From: AAA164-E04 sp014239995 | GTDB taxonomy: Bacteria; Verrucomicrobiota; Verrucomicrobiia; Limisphaerales; AAA164-E04 | Direction of reading: 5' to 3' | DNA length: 64,000 nucleotides | NCBI GenBank assembly: GCA_029247315.1 | Contig: JAQWLM010000037.1 | Span: 37,652-101,651, forward strand | Part shown: piece by piece, positions 34,079 to 43,149 of the stretch | How the letters are laid out: every line of letters begins with the position of its first letter | How positions within the stretch are numbered: the stretch's first letter is position 1 | Notes under the pieces: generated by a model | Database searches by the model: none | Seen by the model: only the letters and a program-made list of their open reading frames with translations | Told to the model about the DNA's origin: nothing | Position numbers and translations under genes: made by a program

Positions 34079-36979
34079 TTACTCAGGAGAGTGTTTGTTT
34101 TTTCGTTTTGCCCGCAAGAGACGACTGGCAACGGACTCTTCTACCTTGTTTTCTGCTGTTTCAGATGCCTCAAGGGTACTTTCATCCTTACCGTCACTCG
34201 GTTGTGGTGAAGGCTTTTCCCGGCTCCATTCTTGGCCCATTTCGTTCCTATCATGGTCTGCTCGCTCAAGAAGGGGATCGTATGCCGTGCCACCTGAAAA
34301 GTCCATCCTCGTAGATCTCTTCTCCTTACGTCGCCTCAAAAGGGTTTCAATAGCTTCTTCTTGGTTGGGCCTCATTTGACCAGAGGATTTAAAGGGTATG
34401 TGCTGGCTTAGCCACAGCCAGGCAAGACGCATTTCATCGCCTTCCAGCCGAATGCGGCGTAAGCCAACGTCGATAGGAAAAAGCAGGACGCCAGTCATCA
34501 GTAGCCAGGGCCAAAGGTCCCCTGCCTTTAAGGTGCGCTGGCGATTGCGCTCATAAGGATTGTCATCAGGATCGTCTGGATCGATCAGTTTGCCTCGTCC
34601 CTCCTCGGTCAATCGTGAAAGGAGATACATATTGGTTTCGGGGCTGAGGTATTCGGGTGAAAAGTTCACATTGGCTCCAACCACCTGCATTCCTTGGAGC
34701 TCACCAGCTTCATACTCCCCCACATTCAGGGTGTAGGCCCCGATTTCCCTGGCTGGAAAGCTAACCTCGTATCGTCCGGGAGAGGTTTGGTTTAGATTGA
34801 TCTCCTGTCGAGAACCCGATGGGCTGATAATTCTGGTTCGGAGATCAAGAAAATTGCGGAAATTTCCATTGATATCGACAGCCTCGATACTCAGAGAACC
34901 TATCCCCTTTTCAATGGACACTTCAGTTGTAAAATCGCTTTTTTCAACGCGTCTCAGGCTCCATCGGGCAATCTGTGTCCAGAATGGGCGAAATTGAGAC
35001 CAAGCGATCCAGGCATGTGCCCATTTTGGACGAGCATCCGAGGTGAAGGCTAAGGCGCGTCCCAGGCCGTATTGCCAGTGCGCAAGGATAGGATCACCCT
35101 GATCCGAGATGAGCGGGACTTCAGCCCGTGGCTTGGCAGAACTGCCTACATAACCCTGCAGTAATGGGTAAGCCACGGGGGCAAGCCCCCGGATCGGTTC
35201 GCTTGGGGTAAGCACTCTGGGTGCAAAGGGATGTTCAACGATGGCACTTTTTAGAATTACGGAGGCCTCTTTCATGAAGATCTGCGGAAGATCGGCCGGA
35301 TTCTGGACCTCGTAAAAGCGTCCATTACCGTTTTGAGCGATCCATTTCATGGTTTCGGGTCCGGCGTGGCCAGCGATCAGGATAGTGCTGACGGTAATCT
35401 TTTCAGACACCATCTTGTCTAACAAATCTTTTGATGGAGCACCGGGGTCTCCGTCGCTGAAAATAATCATGTGCCTGAGTTGTGCTTCAGACTTCTGGAG
35501 GCCCTCGAAGGCCATTTCCATGATGCTTTGGAAACTTGGTAGATCGCCCTGATTCATGCCCATTATTTTGCGGCCAAGGTCCTGCTTGTCCCCTACGGGC
35601 GTCAAGGGAAAGAGCCATTTCTCAGTGCCATCCCACAGCACAATGCCCAACTCATCCTGAGCTGCCATGGTGTGCATGACTCCGCTGGCCACCTGTCTCG
35701 CGATCTGGTTGCCATTGTTGAACTCCATGCCATGCATTACCATCGCCAATGCACCATTGGGCATCACCTTTTTGCTGCTCAGTTCCATTTCCAGGGGTAG
35801 ACAAGTTTCCAGTGGCGTGCCTTTGTAACCACCGGCCGCAAATGATTGGTCACCCCCGATGCAGATCAATCCTACTCCAAAATCCCTCACTGCGCTCTGG
35901 AGGAGTTGCATTTGTTGCCGACTCAAATCTCCTGCTGCAACGTTACTGAGGATAATCGAGTCAAAGCTCTGGAGTTCAGGCAGGGATTCGGGAAGTCCAG
36001 AAACAGGTTTGGCCAAAACCTTCAGTTTTGAACTTTCCAGTGCTTCAATCAGATGGGTGTCAGCATCGATATTGTCTGAAACAAGTAGTAAACGAGGGTC
36101 CCCTCGCACTGTAGTGAACCCGATTGCTCGGTTGTTTTGAGCCACGGAGTCTCCCTTTGCAATCAGTTGTACATCGTAAGTGTAAAAGCCGGGTGCTGAA
36201 AGCATTTGAGGGACCGTGAAGAGGTTTTTACCCGGTTCCATGGAAATGTTTTGTTCAACCACCAGTTGATCGTTGATGAAAAGTCTCAGGGTGGCTGCTT
36301 CCGCTTTGTCTGCCTGCGCAAATATTTTTGCCTCAAAGGCGGTGCCTTCCTTGAGCAGGGAAGGTATTCCGATACGCTGAACAGAAACATCCTGTCCGCG
36401 TTGCGCAAGCATTGGGTAGACGTCCATGGTAACGTTCATCGGCAGTGCACTCCTCAAGGCCGGGAGTGCACTGCCGATGTTTTCATTGCCATCAGTCAGC
36501 AGCACCATGCGTTTTTGACCTTGCTCGGGAAAGGCGGCGGTGGCAAGACGGATGGCTGCACCGATATCCGTGCGTGATTCGTCGATCACTGACTGAACGG
36601 TTGGTAACTCATTGCGCCTGATGATGGGGAGTTCAAGTGCAGCTTCACCGCCAAAGACCACCACCCCAGCCATGTCCTCCTGTTCCATGTTGGACATGGT
36701 TTGCTGGACGTAATGTAGCGCGTCTTCTTTCTGGATTACGGGAATGCTTTCTGATCTGTCCAATAGATAAACAACATTCATTCCCTCCAGCGGGCGCAAC
36801 TGTTGAAGTCCAGCTAAGGCCAGGATAATACACAGGGTGATCAGCAGCCGAAGCGCGAGGACTGAACGATGCCTCCACCTTGCGATTTGGATGTCCGAGT
36901 GATACGAGTAAAAGAACAGCCATGGGACTGCAAAAGCAGCACAGGCCAAAAACCATGGATGTGTAAACTGAAAACTCAT
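34079..36979 (-). CDS. Large membrane protein with VWA and glutamine-amidotransferase-like domains
   Basis: With the ATG at 36979 the protein has 966 residues. It has two N-terminal TM helices, then a VWA-type domain with the MIDAS sequence DRSES (in YLLDRSESI). A central GATase1-like fold follows (LLVSDNIDADTHLIEAL, SIILSNVAA, LICIGGDQSFAAGGY); the catalytic Cys of class I amidotransferases is absent. A second VWA-like region carries IIFSDGDPGAPS, and a last TM lies near WPWLLMTGVLLFPIDVG. The C-terminal 120 residues are charged. Proteins of this layout sit in MoxR/DUF58 operons and may act as envelope scaffolds; function is unknown. Its start overlaps the permease-NHL gene by four bases. 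Confidence 0.85.
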   Translation of the reverse strand: MSFQFTHPWFLACAAFAVPWLFFYSYHSDIQIARWRHRSVLALRLLITLCIILALAGLQQLRPLEGMNVVYLLDRSESIPVIQKEDALHYVQQTMSNMEQEDMAGVVVFGGEAALELPIIRRNELPTVQSVIDESRTDIGAAIRLATAAFPEQGQKRMVLLTDGNENIGSALPALRSALPMNVTMDVYPMLAQRGQDVSVQRIGIPSLLKEGTAFEAKIFAQADKAEAATLRLFINDQLVVEQNISMEPGKNLFTVPQMLSAPGFYTYDVQLIAKGDSVAQNNRAIGFTTVRGDPRLLLVSDNIDADTHLIEALESSKLKVLAKPVSGLPESLPELQSFDSIILSNVAAGDLSRQQMQLLQSAVRDFGVGLICIGGDQSFAAGGYKGTPLETCLPLEMELSSKKVMPNGALAMVMHGMEFNNGNQIARQVASGVMHTMAAQDELGIVLWDGTEKWLFPLTPVGDKQDLGRKIMGMNQGDLPSFQSIMEMAFEGLQKSEAQLRHMIIFSDGDPGAPSKDLLDKMVSEKITVSTILIAGHAGPETMKWIAQNGNGRFYEVQNPADLPQIFMKEASVILKSAIVEHPFAPRVLTPSEPIRGLAPVAYPLLQGYVGSSAKPRAEVPLISDQGDPILAHWQYGLGRALAFTSDARPKWAHAWIAWSQFRPFWTQIARWSLRRVEKSDFTTEVSIEKGIGSLSIEAVDINGNFRNFLDLRTRIISPSGSRQEINLNQTSPGRYEVSFPAREIGAYTLNVGEYEAGELQGMQVVGANVNFSPEYLSPETNMYLLSRLTEEGRGKLIDPDDPDDNPYERNRQRTLKAGDLWPWLLMTGVLLFPIDVGLRRIRLEGDEMRLAWLWLSQHIPFKSSGQMRPNQEEAIETLLRRRKEKRSTRMDFSGGTAYDPLLERADHDRNEMGQEWSREKPSPQPSDGKDESTLEASETAENKVEESVASRLLRAKRKNKHSPE

Positions 36980-39357
36980 CTTGCTTTGCTGGTTGGAGTT
37001 TTCAGGTGAGGGCTTCGCATGAGTTTCTGGACTCGATGGTTGGCGGAGTCCGCAACGTAAAGATTCCCCTTGGAGTCCAGCGCGATGGACCATGGGTTGT
37101 TAAACTGGCCCGGTGCATCGCCTGGGCCACCGAGGATTTCCACACTGCGATCCTCTGGATCGAAGATCTGTATTCTGCTGTTGCCAAATTCGCAAACGAA
37201 GAGATGGTTGGCTCGATCGACTTTAACGTCATAGGGATAACTCAGTTCACCGTGGTCCTGACCCGCTGTGCCGAAACTGCGTAGCCATTTTCCTTCGGCA
37301 TCTAATACTTGGATACGGTGGTTGCAGGAGTCTGCCACAAAGATATCATCTCGCTCATTGGAAGCCAGACCTTCGGGGCGATTGAATTGGCCATCCAGAT
37401 GACCGGCTGTACCCACGGTGCCCAGGAATTTACTACCGTCCCGACTGAACCACTGGATCCGTTCAGCCGATTGGTATTCACCAATCACAAGTTTCCCACT
37501 TGACTGTACCGTGGCTGCGCGTGGAAAGGTTAAAGCCCCCTTCTGCTTCCCTTTGACCCCCCATTGAAAAAGGAGTTTGCCCATTGATGTGAAGTGGTTT
37601 ACGCGGGCATAGTGTGGTTCCACTACGACGATATTGCCATCCATGTCCACGCACATGCCCTTGGGTTTTCCTCGATCCAGTTCAGGCATTTGCCATTGCA
37701 GCAGATAGTGACCTTGATGATCAAATTTTTGCACGCGTCCCGTCATGTCGACGACATAAAGCATGTCGTTCCCATCCACCGTGAGTGATCTTGGCTTGAT
37801 AAAATGGCCGGGACTGCGTCCACGGGTGCCTATGATCACAGCACGTTCAAAAAACGCGGAATCCAGGAGGGTTTCGCCTGTTTTTTTTGTGAGGGGTTCC
37901 TTGAAGCATCCGCTCAGCAGTGGTGTCATTAGCAGGACAGGGAGGCACCGTGTTTTCCAGCGTCCCCATGCGTCTCCGAGGATCCAGGCAGAGAGTTTCC
38001 AAATCTGCCAAACCACCCATGGGGATAATGCAACGAGCAGGAGGAGCATGGACAAGGCGTTGACCTGACTGTTGTGACCATAGTGGAGGAGATTGAAGAT
38101 GCGAAGTGCCAGGGTTTCGGCACCAGGAGGCATGACGAACAGAAGGGAGTCTGCGTCCCACAAACACAAAAGAAAGATGACATACCAGCAAGCCCCTATC
38201 ATCCAACCAACTTGCGGAAGGTAGATTTTCCAAGCCCGTCTCAAACCTGATTCTATTTCCATACGAGCGGCATCTCTCAGGTCGCGATCGATGGCACTTA
38301 TGGCAAGCCTTGCACCTGTCCACCCGAGGATCGTATACTTAAAAGATTGGGCTGCAATAGCTAGGAAGAGGCTTGATCCTTTGAATGGAAACCAATTCTG
38401 CTGTGTCAGGGTTAGAAAAAGGACACCCCAAACACTCCCCGGAACAAGGAAAAGAATCCACAGCATCTTGCCCATGGACCAGCGATGGATTGCCATTCCA
38501 AACAAGAGGCACACCGAGGCGATGCAGTATCCCAAACCTGCACTGTGGTTTAAGGCGGATTGGCCGGCGAGTGCTGCAGGAATGAGTTCTCTCCAGGTTG
38601 CTGCTGAAATGATCATGCCAAGGCAAGGGAAAAGGGTCGCGAGCATGATCCAGGTCCATCCCCAAAGTTTCAATGCCATGGCAGCATATGGATCAAACTG
38701 GCATCCCAGCTGGGTGCGTCGGACACGCGTGCTCTCGAATGGCCAAGCGATTGGTTGCGGCCTTAAATAATACAGGATGACACAGGACCCAAGAATCAGG
38801 CTAAGGACACTATTTTGGATTTCTCTCCATTCCAGTGTGGCACTGAAGGTTACCAATATATCAGCGGTCCATGTGCGCAACTGAAGGAGGGACGGAACGT
38901 TGAATTGATTCAGGGTCAATGCAGCGACAACCATGGTAGCAGTCATCAATGCTGGTTTTGTGTTTGGCCAGAGCAGGTGACGACAGAAATGGATGTTTCT
39001 CATGAATGGATCGACCTCTAGCATACTGCGAGGGATTCGTTCAATGCTGCCCAATACGCACATGAACGGGATTGGCCAATAGAGCAGTGTCATGATCCAT
39101 ATGGCACCCGGCAGGGAGTAGAGGTTCCAATGGACCCATGGGCGCAGGGTTCCTGCCTCTCCGAACAGTCCCATCCACCACATAAGAACAAGAAATTGTG
39201 GCAGCACAAGGTTGAGGATCGAAGCAACCACCATGGCCTTGCGTATGCGCGGTGAGGTAAGGGATGCTCCCAGAGCGGTCATCACCCCGGTCAATGATGC
39301 CGTGAGTGATACGCCCACAGTCAGTACAAAGGTGTTAAAGATCAACTCGAATGACAT
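36976..39357 (-). CDS. Iron-type ABC permease fused to an NHL beta-propeller
   Basis: The 793-residue protein has two parts. Residues 1 to about 465 carry around 12 TM helices in two halves, like FbpB-type ferric-iron permeases; the second half has the EAA-type coupling loop (DAARMEIESG, then LRRAWKIYLP, residues 362-381). Residues about 505-785 are an NHL-repeat propeller of about six blades (GHFIKPRSLTVDGNDMLYV-type, PEGLASNERDDIFVADS, YPYDVKVDRANHLFV, PWSIALDSKGNLYVADS). Between them, residues 470-484 look like a lipoprotein signal ending in the lipobox LSGC, as if a separate lipoprotein gene had been joined in frame. The propeller would lie outside the cytoplasm. It is 1 base from the solute-binding gene and overlaps the VWA gene. 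Confidence 0.85.
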   Translation of the reverse strand: MSFELIFNTFVLTVGVSLTASLTGVMTALGASLTSPRIRKAMVVASILNLVLPQFLVLMWWMGLFGEAGTLRPWVHWNLYSLPGAIWIMTLLYWPIPFMCVLGSIERIPRSMLEVDPFMRNIHFCRHLLWPNTKPALMTATMVVAALTLNQFNVPSLLQLRTWTADILVTFSATLEWREIQNSVLSLILGSCVILYYLRPQPIAWPFESTRVRRTQLGCQFDPYAAMALKLWGWTWIMLATLFPCLGMIISAATWRELIPAALAGQSALNHSAGLGYCIASVCLLFGMAIHRWSMGKMLWILFLVPGSVWGVLFLTLTQQNWFPFKGSSLFLAIAAQSFKYTILGWTGARLAISAIDRDLRDAARMEIESGLRRAWKIYLPQVGWMIGACWYVIFLLCLWDADSLLFVMPPGAETLALRIFNLLHYGHNSQVNALSMLLLLVALSPWVVWQIWKLSAWILGDAWGRWKTRCLPVLLMTPLLSGCFKEPLTKKTGETLLDSAFFERAVIIGTRGRSPGHFIKPRSLTVDGNDMLYVVDMTGRVQKFDHQGHYLLQWQMPELDRGKPKGMCVDMDGNIVVVEPHYARVNHFTSMGKLLFQWGVKGKQKGALTFPRAATVQSSGKLVIGEYQSAERIQWFSRDGSKFLGTVGTAGHLDGQFNRPEGLASNERDDIFVADSCNHRIQVLDAEGKWLRSFGTAGQDHGELSYPYDVKVDRANHLFVCEFGNSRIQIFDPEDRSVEILGGPGDAPGQFNNPWSIALDSKGNLYVADSANHRVQKLMRSPHLKTPTSKAR

Positions 39358-39358
39358 A

Positions 39359-40387
39359 TCAACGGATAAAGATTGTCCGTAACGTTTGAAAGGTTTCAGA
39401 TTGGAAACCCATGATCTCGGGCCATTTTACATCTAAAAAATCCTCATTTACTGGAGGTGGTTTGGTGCTGATGAGTGCCGATCTCTGAACCATTCTTTCA
39501 AGGACCTGCTCCTGTCTGATATAATCAACAAATACAGTGGCTTGCATTGGGTTGGGTGCTCCTTGAATGAGGGTGACGGTATTTGGGATGGCGCAGAGTT
39601 CATGCTTCAGGGGTACCGAGGCCAAAGGGAGGGCTTTACCGAGACCGATCGCCAAGTCGTCGGAATCTGTCAGGCCGATCCATGCCTCTCCCATGCCTAC
39701 CATGCGTACCACCATGGAATTGCCATCGAGGATCTTGATCTTGTTTTTGACCAGTCCACGGCACCATTCCTCCCAGGTTTCTTGACCCCATAACTGCCTC
39801 AGTGCCAGCATATGTGTGGCTGTGGTGCCAAACAATGGATAGGCGATTGCCAATTTGTTTTTCCATTTTGGGTGGGTTAGTTCCCGCATGGATTTTGGTG
39901 CCTCATTGGCTTGCATGAGGTTGGTGTTGATGATCATGACACGCGCACGGTGCCCTATCTCCAGAAAGCTTTGTGCGACACCTGCCTCAAAGAGTTTTCG
40001 AGCCGCCAATGACTCATTGCTCCAGAAGATATCGCACTTGGGATGGTCTCGCTCTGCAAGCAGGCGTTTGGCCAAGCCCATGGTTTTCACGGATTCATTG
40101 TCAAACTTTGCCTTTATTTTAATGCCGGTAAGGTCGGTGAATTCTTGAAATACTTTTTCGGCATACACCTGATCCTGTGATGTGTAGATGATAAGGGAGT
40201 TAACCTCTTTGTTACCTGTTGATTCCCTGCATCCTGCCAGAAATGGACTGAGGCTGAGCAGGCAGATCGCAAGCCAGGCCGATACGTGATGCCATCGCCA
40301 CGGTGTGTCGGTTCGTTGCAGGCCCGGTAAGATTGGTAAATGTCTATTCACATCACGCCGTTTGCTTGTGGTAATACCACCATTCAA
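39359..40387 (-). CDS. Iron-type extracellular solute-binding lipoprotein
   Basis: The 342-residue protein has an N-terminal extension, then a signal peptide ending in the lipobox FLAGC (near residue 53). The mature part resembles the FbpA/AfuA class of periplasmic binding proteins: SLIIYTSQDQVYAEKVFQEFTD (in part), FDNESVKTMGLAKRLL, CDIFWSNESLAARKL, and GLTDSDDLAIGLGK. Members bind ferric iron, but related ones bind phosphonates, sugars or thiamine, so the ligand is uncertain. It sits one base upstream of the permease-NHL gene, its obvious partner. Its 5' end overlaps the BatA-like gene by 35 bases. No ATPase gene of the importer is present nearby. Confidence 0.85.
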   Translation of the reverse strand: MNGGITTSKRRDVNRHLPILPGLQRTDTPWRWHHVSAWLAICLLSLSPFLAGCRESTGNKEVNSLIIYTSQDQVYAEKVFQEFTDLTGIKIKAKFDNESVKTMGLAKRLLAERDHPKCDIFWSNESLAARKLFEAGVAQSFLEIGHRARVMIINTNLMQANEAPKSMRELTHPKWKNKLAIAYPLFGTTATHMLALRQLWGQETWEEWCRGLVKNKIKILDGNSMVVRMVGMGEAWIGLTDSDDLAIGLGKALPLASVPLKHELCAIPNTVTLIQGAPNPMQATVFVDYIRQEQVLERMVQRSALISTKPPPVNEDFLDVKWPEIMGFQSETFQTLRTIFIR

Positions 40388-42188
40388 AGATGAGAAAGCA
40401 GAAAGCCAGAGCTAGCAGCCAGCGCCATGTATCCAGATTGGCCCTTCGTTCGTTGCGAGCGGTCAATGTACCTTTTTCCGGTGTATTGAGCACCTTGCGT
40501 GGACGGGTGTCGCTCTCTGATGCATTCATCAAATTTGAGGCAAATAAAAACGTGTTGGTGCCGTGAGTCAGTTTGTAGATGCCCCCGCTCAAGGTATCCC
40601 CAAAAACGACCTCCCGGGATGCCGGAAGTCTTTCCAGAGGGACGCGTTCACCGTCGGGAAGGCTCATTTCCAAGGATTCGTCTCCCGTCTCCATATTGAT
40701 GATAAAGGAATCTCCGGTGTGAACATTCACCATGGCTGTTTGGGTAGTATTTGGGTTCAGCCAATCCGTGGCGTTGGCGATGAATATGGGGAAAGAAATC
40801 CTCAAGGGCCATGTGGACTGGAGGGTGTCAAATCCAAGCCATATCACTTTTTGACCTTTATTTTCTCCCGCAACAATAAGGGGTGTCGTTGTTGATTCTA
40901 CAATGGGTTTGGCCCATTTCGGTGTTGTTACGGCCAAGGTTTCGCCGATCGTCACATCGTCCAAATCCACAAAGCGCATCATTGGGTGGTTTGATTTCCA
41001 GTCGACAATACTTGGTGATTTAAGAGTGCGCGTGACTGGAAACCAATGTGTTTGTGTCGTGTGAATTGCCAGTGTGTTTGCACTTGGCCATGTATCCGGA
41101 GTGACATTGTCAAGGACCACAAGATCTGCTGGCGGAGCGTTTGTGTTCCATTGTTCGACTACACCCAGGGTCACATTTGGATTAGCTCTCAAGGCCCTCT
41201 CGAGAAAACGATTGCCGCGGGTCACCAAGAGTGTGCGGAGCGTTTCAGGAAGAGGGCTTACTATGGAGACCCTGTTGTCCACCGCAAGATCGTCCTGAAC
41301 ATCGAGTTCCAAGGTGAAAAAACCCTTCTCGTCCTGTGGTGCGATGAATACCTGCGGAGCGGTGGAGCCAGGTTCCAGCACCAAGGAGCGTGTTTCAATA
41401 GTAAGGTTATTCCATTGGAGTTCTAGAAATATATCATGGCGGTTCGTGGAGTAATTCACGATATCAGCAAAAAGGGCTCTGGTTGATATAGCTTCTGGAT
41501 TGGGGCGTACATCCATGGAAACGATACCTACATTGTTACCATCCAATCCGATGGGGTGATACTTGAGGTTGATGCCGGATGATTCCATGTTGAGGAGGTC
41601 TGATGTCGCTCCATCGCTGAACAAATGGACTTCTGAATACGCTTGATCCTCGACCAAGGTGCTTGCGAGTTTGAAGGCATCGAGCAGGAAGGTTGAGGTA
41701 TCGTATGATTGGACGGAACGAATGGCTCGTCTGAGTATCTTCTTTTCAGATGAGGCTGACTGGATGACCTGGGTTCGATGTCCTGCCGCAAGGATCATCA
41801 TCTGGTCGTTGTCTGTCATGGTGTTCACAAGGTCCAGAGCTTCTTGTTTGGCCTTTTCCATGCGCGTGGGCATGACATCTGCCGACTGCATGGAAGCTGA
41901 GGTGTCCATGATGACCACGACCAAGCCGCTTTGGGATAGTTGCCCCCTGAAAAAAGGGCGTGCCAACGCGAGCACGCAAAGCCCCAGTATGATCAGCTGA
42001 AGGACAAGCAGCCAGTGATGCCGCAAACGTTGGAGGGGTGCACTTGCCTGGTTATCGGCAAGAAATTTTTGCCAGAGCATCGAGCTCGCCACCACATGCA
42101 TTGTGCGTCTTCGCTTCAGCAGATAAAACAGCACCACTAGGGGAAGAGTGATGCCGAACCATAACGCGATGGGATTCAGTAGATTCAT
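40353..42188 (-). CDS. BatA-like VWA membrane protein
   Basis: The 611-residue protein starts with the BatA N-terminal region (MNLLNPIALWFGITLPLVV, then a helix with LLKRRR), a second TM (WLLVLQLIILGLCVLALARP), a VWA domain with the MIDAS sequence DTSAS and LFSDGATSD, and a long extracytoplasmic part. It ends with a C-terminal TM (RWLLALAFCFLIFEWWYY). BatA-type proteins go with DUF58 proteins and MoxR ATPases, where they are thought to act in envelope stress or in metal-cofactor maturation. It is 12 bases downstream of the DUF58 gene. No MoxR ATPase is adjacent. Confidence 0.9.
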   Translation of the reverse strand: MNLLNPIALWFGITLPLVVLFYLLKRRRTMHVVASSMLWQKFLADNQASAPLQRLRHHWLLVLQLIILGLCVLALARPFFRGQLSQSGLVVVIMDTSASMQSADVMPTRMEKAKQEALDLVNTMTDNDQMMILAAGHRTQVIQSASSEKKILRRAIRSVQSYDTSTFLLDAFKLASTLVEDQAYSEVHLFSDGATSDLLNMESSGINLKYHPIGLDGNNVGIVSMDVRPNPEAISTRALFADIVNYSTNRHDIFLELQWNNLTIETRSLVLEPGSTAPQVFIAPQDEKGFFTLELDVQDDLAVDNRVSIVSPLPETLRTLLVTRGNRFLERALRANPNVTLGVVEQWNTNAPPADLVVLDNVTPDTWPSANTLAIHTTQTHWFPVTRTLKSPSIVDWKSNHPMMRFVDLDDVTIGETLAVTTPKWAKPIVESTTTPLIVAGENKGQKVIWLGFDTLQSTWPLRISFPIFIANATDWLNPNTTQTAMVNVHTGDSFIINMETGDESLEMSLPDGERVPLERLPASREVVFGDTLSGGIYKLTHGTNTFLFASNLMNASESDTRPRKVLNTPEKGTLTARNERRANLDTWRWLLALAFCFLIFEWWYYHKQTA

Positions 42189-42200
42189 TGTGGATGAACA

Positions 42201-43097
42201 TTAACTCCAAAGCATGTTTTCTCTGAGATCCTTCAGCAGGAGTTGGTTCAGGTCCATGTCGCTAGGTGTGAGGTTGAAACCAATACCATGCTGGCGACAG
42301 AAGCCCTTGAGTTGTTTCAAATAGGCTTCAAGGGTTTCCTGATAGGCTTTCAATCGGTATTTGCCGAAAGTGACCTCTTGTATTGAACCGTTTTCACTGT
42401 CCACCATCTTGAGATCGCCATAGGTTCCTGGTTCAAGTTCATCCCTTGAAAGTATCATCAGAACATGGATTTGGTAACCTTGAGCCAGGAGTGCCTTCAA
42501 TCCCCCTTCATATCCATCTGGATCCAAGAAATCACTGATAACGATCGCGATGCCTCCTCGGCGGGCCCTTTGTGCCCCAGTTTTGAGGGCAGTGTTCAGG
42601 TGACTCCTCCCATGTGCCTTAAGTTGGGATAGCTGATGAAAAAACTGCAAGGCCGACTTTTTACCGCGTACCTCTCGCAATGCACGTCGAATGCTCAGTT
42701 CAGTTTTATCATCAGGAAATATTTCCACCGAGACACGGTCAAATCCGCATAATGCGACATAACCCATCGCCGCAGCCACCTGCCTCGCAAAGTCGAACTT
42801 TTCAGGCTTTCCAAAGGTCATGGATTCGCTGGCATCGAGGAACATCGAAAGCGGGAGTTCGCGCTCCTCCTCGTAAAGTTTCAGGAAGAGGCGGTCCAGT
42901 CGACCAAACAGGTTCCAGTCAAGATACCTCAAGTCATCACCAGCCACGTAATTTCGGTGGTCTGCAAACTCCACAGACTGCCCGCGTGCCTTGCTGCGTC
43001 GTTCTCCTTTGACGGAACTGCGTACGCGCCTCCTTGCCAATAGCTCCAGCTGTTCGAGGTTTCTCAGCAATTCATTCTGAATCAAATGCCCAGCCAT
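42201..43097 (-). CDS. DUF58 family protein
   Basis: The 298-residue soluble protein has the DUF58 signature RNYVAGDDLRYLDWNLFGR followed by LFLKLYEEE, and a VWA-like fold with the MIDAS-like DASES. The N-terminus RRRVRSSVKGERRSKARGQ is also typical. DUF58 proteins are regular partners of MoxR AAA+ ATPases and BatA-type membrane proteins. Its exact role is unknown. It lies 12 bases upstream of the BatA-like gene and 53 bases downstream of mqnD. Confidence 0.93.
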   Translation of the reverse strand: MAGHLIQNELLRNLEQLELLARRRVRSSVKGERRSKARGQSVEFADHRNYVAGDDLRYLDWNLFGRLDRLFLKLYEEERELPLSMFLDASESMTFGKPEKFDFARQVAAAMGYVALCGFDRVSVEIFPDDKTELSIRRALREVRGKKSALQFFHQLSQLKAHGRSHLNTALKTGAQRARRGGIAIVISDFLDPDGYEGGLKALLAQGYQIHVLMILSRDELEPGTYGDLKMVDSENGSIQEVTFGKYRLKAYQETLEAYLKQLKGFCRQHGIGFNLTPSDMDLNQLLLKDLRENMLWS

Positions 43098-43149
43098 AAG
43101 CCCGCTTCTTATACCAAACGTTTCAGGAAGCTTGGATAGCTGTCCTTTA

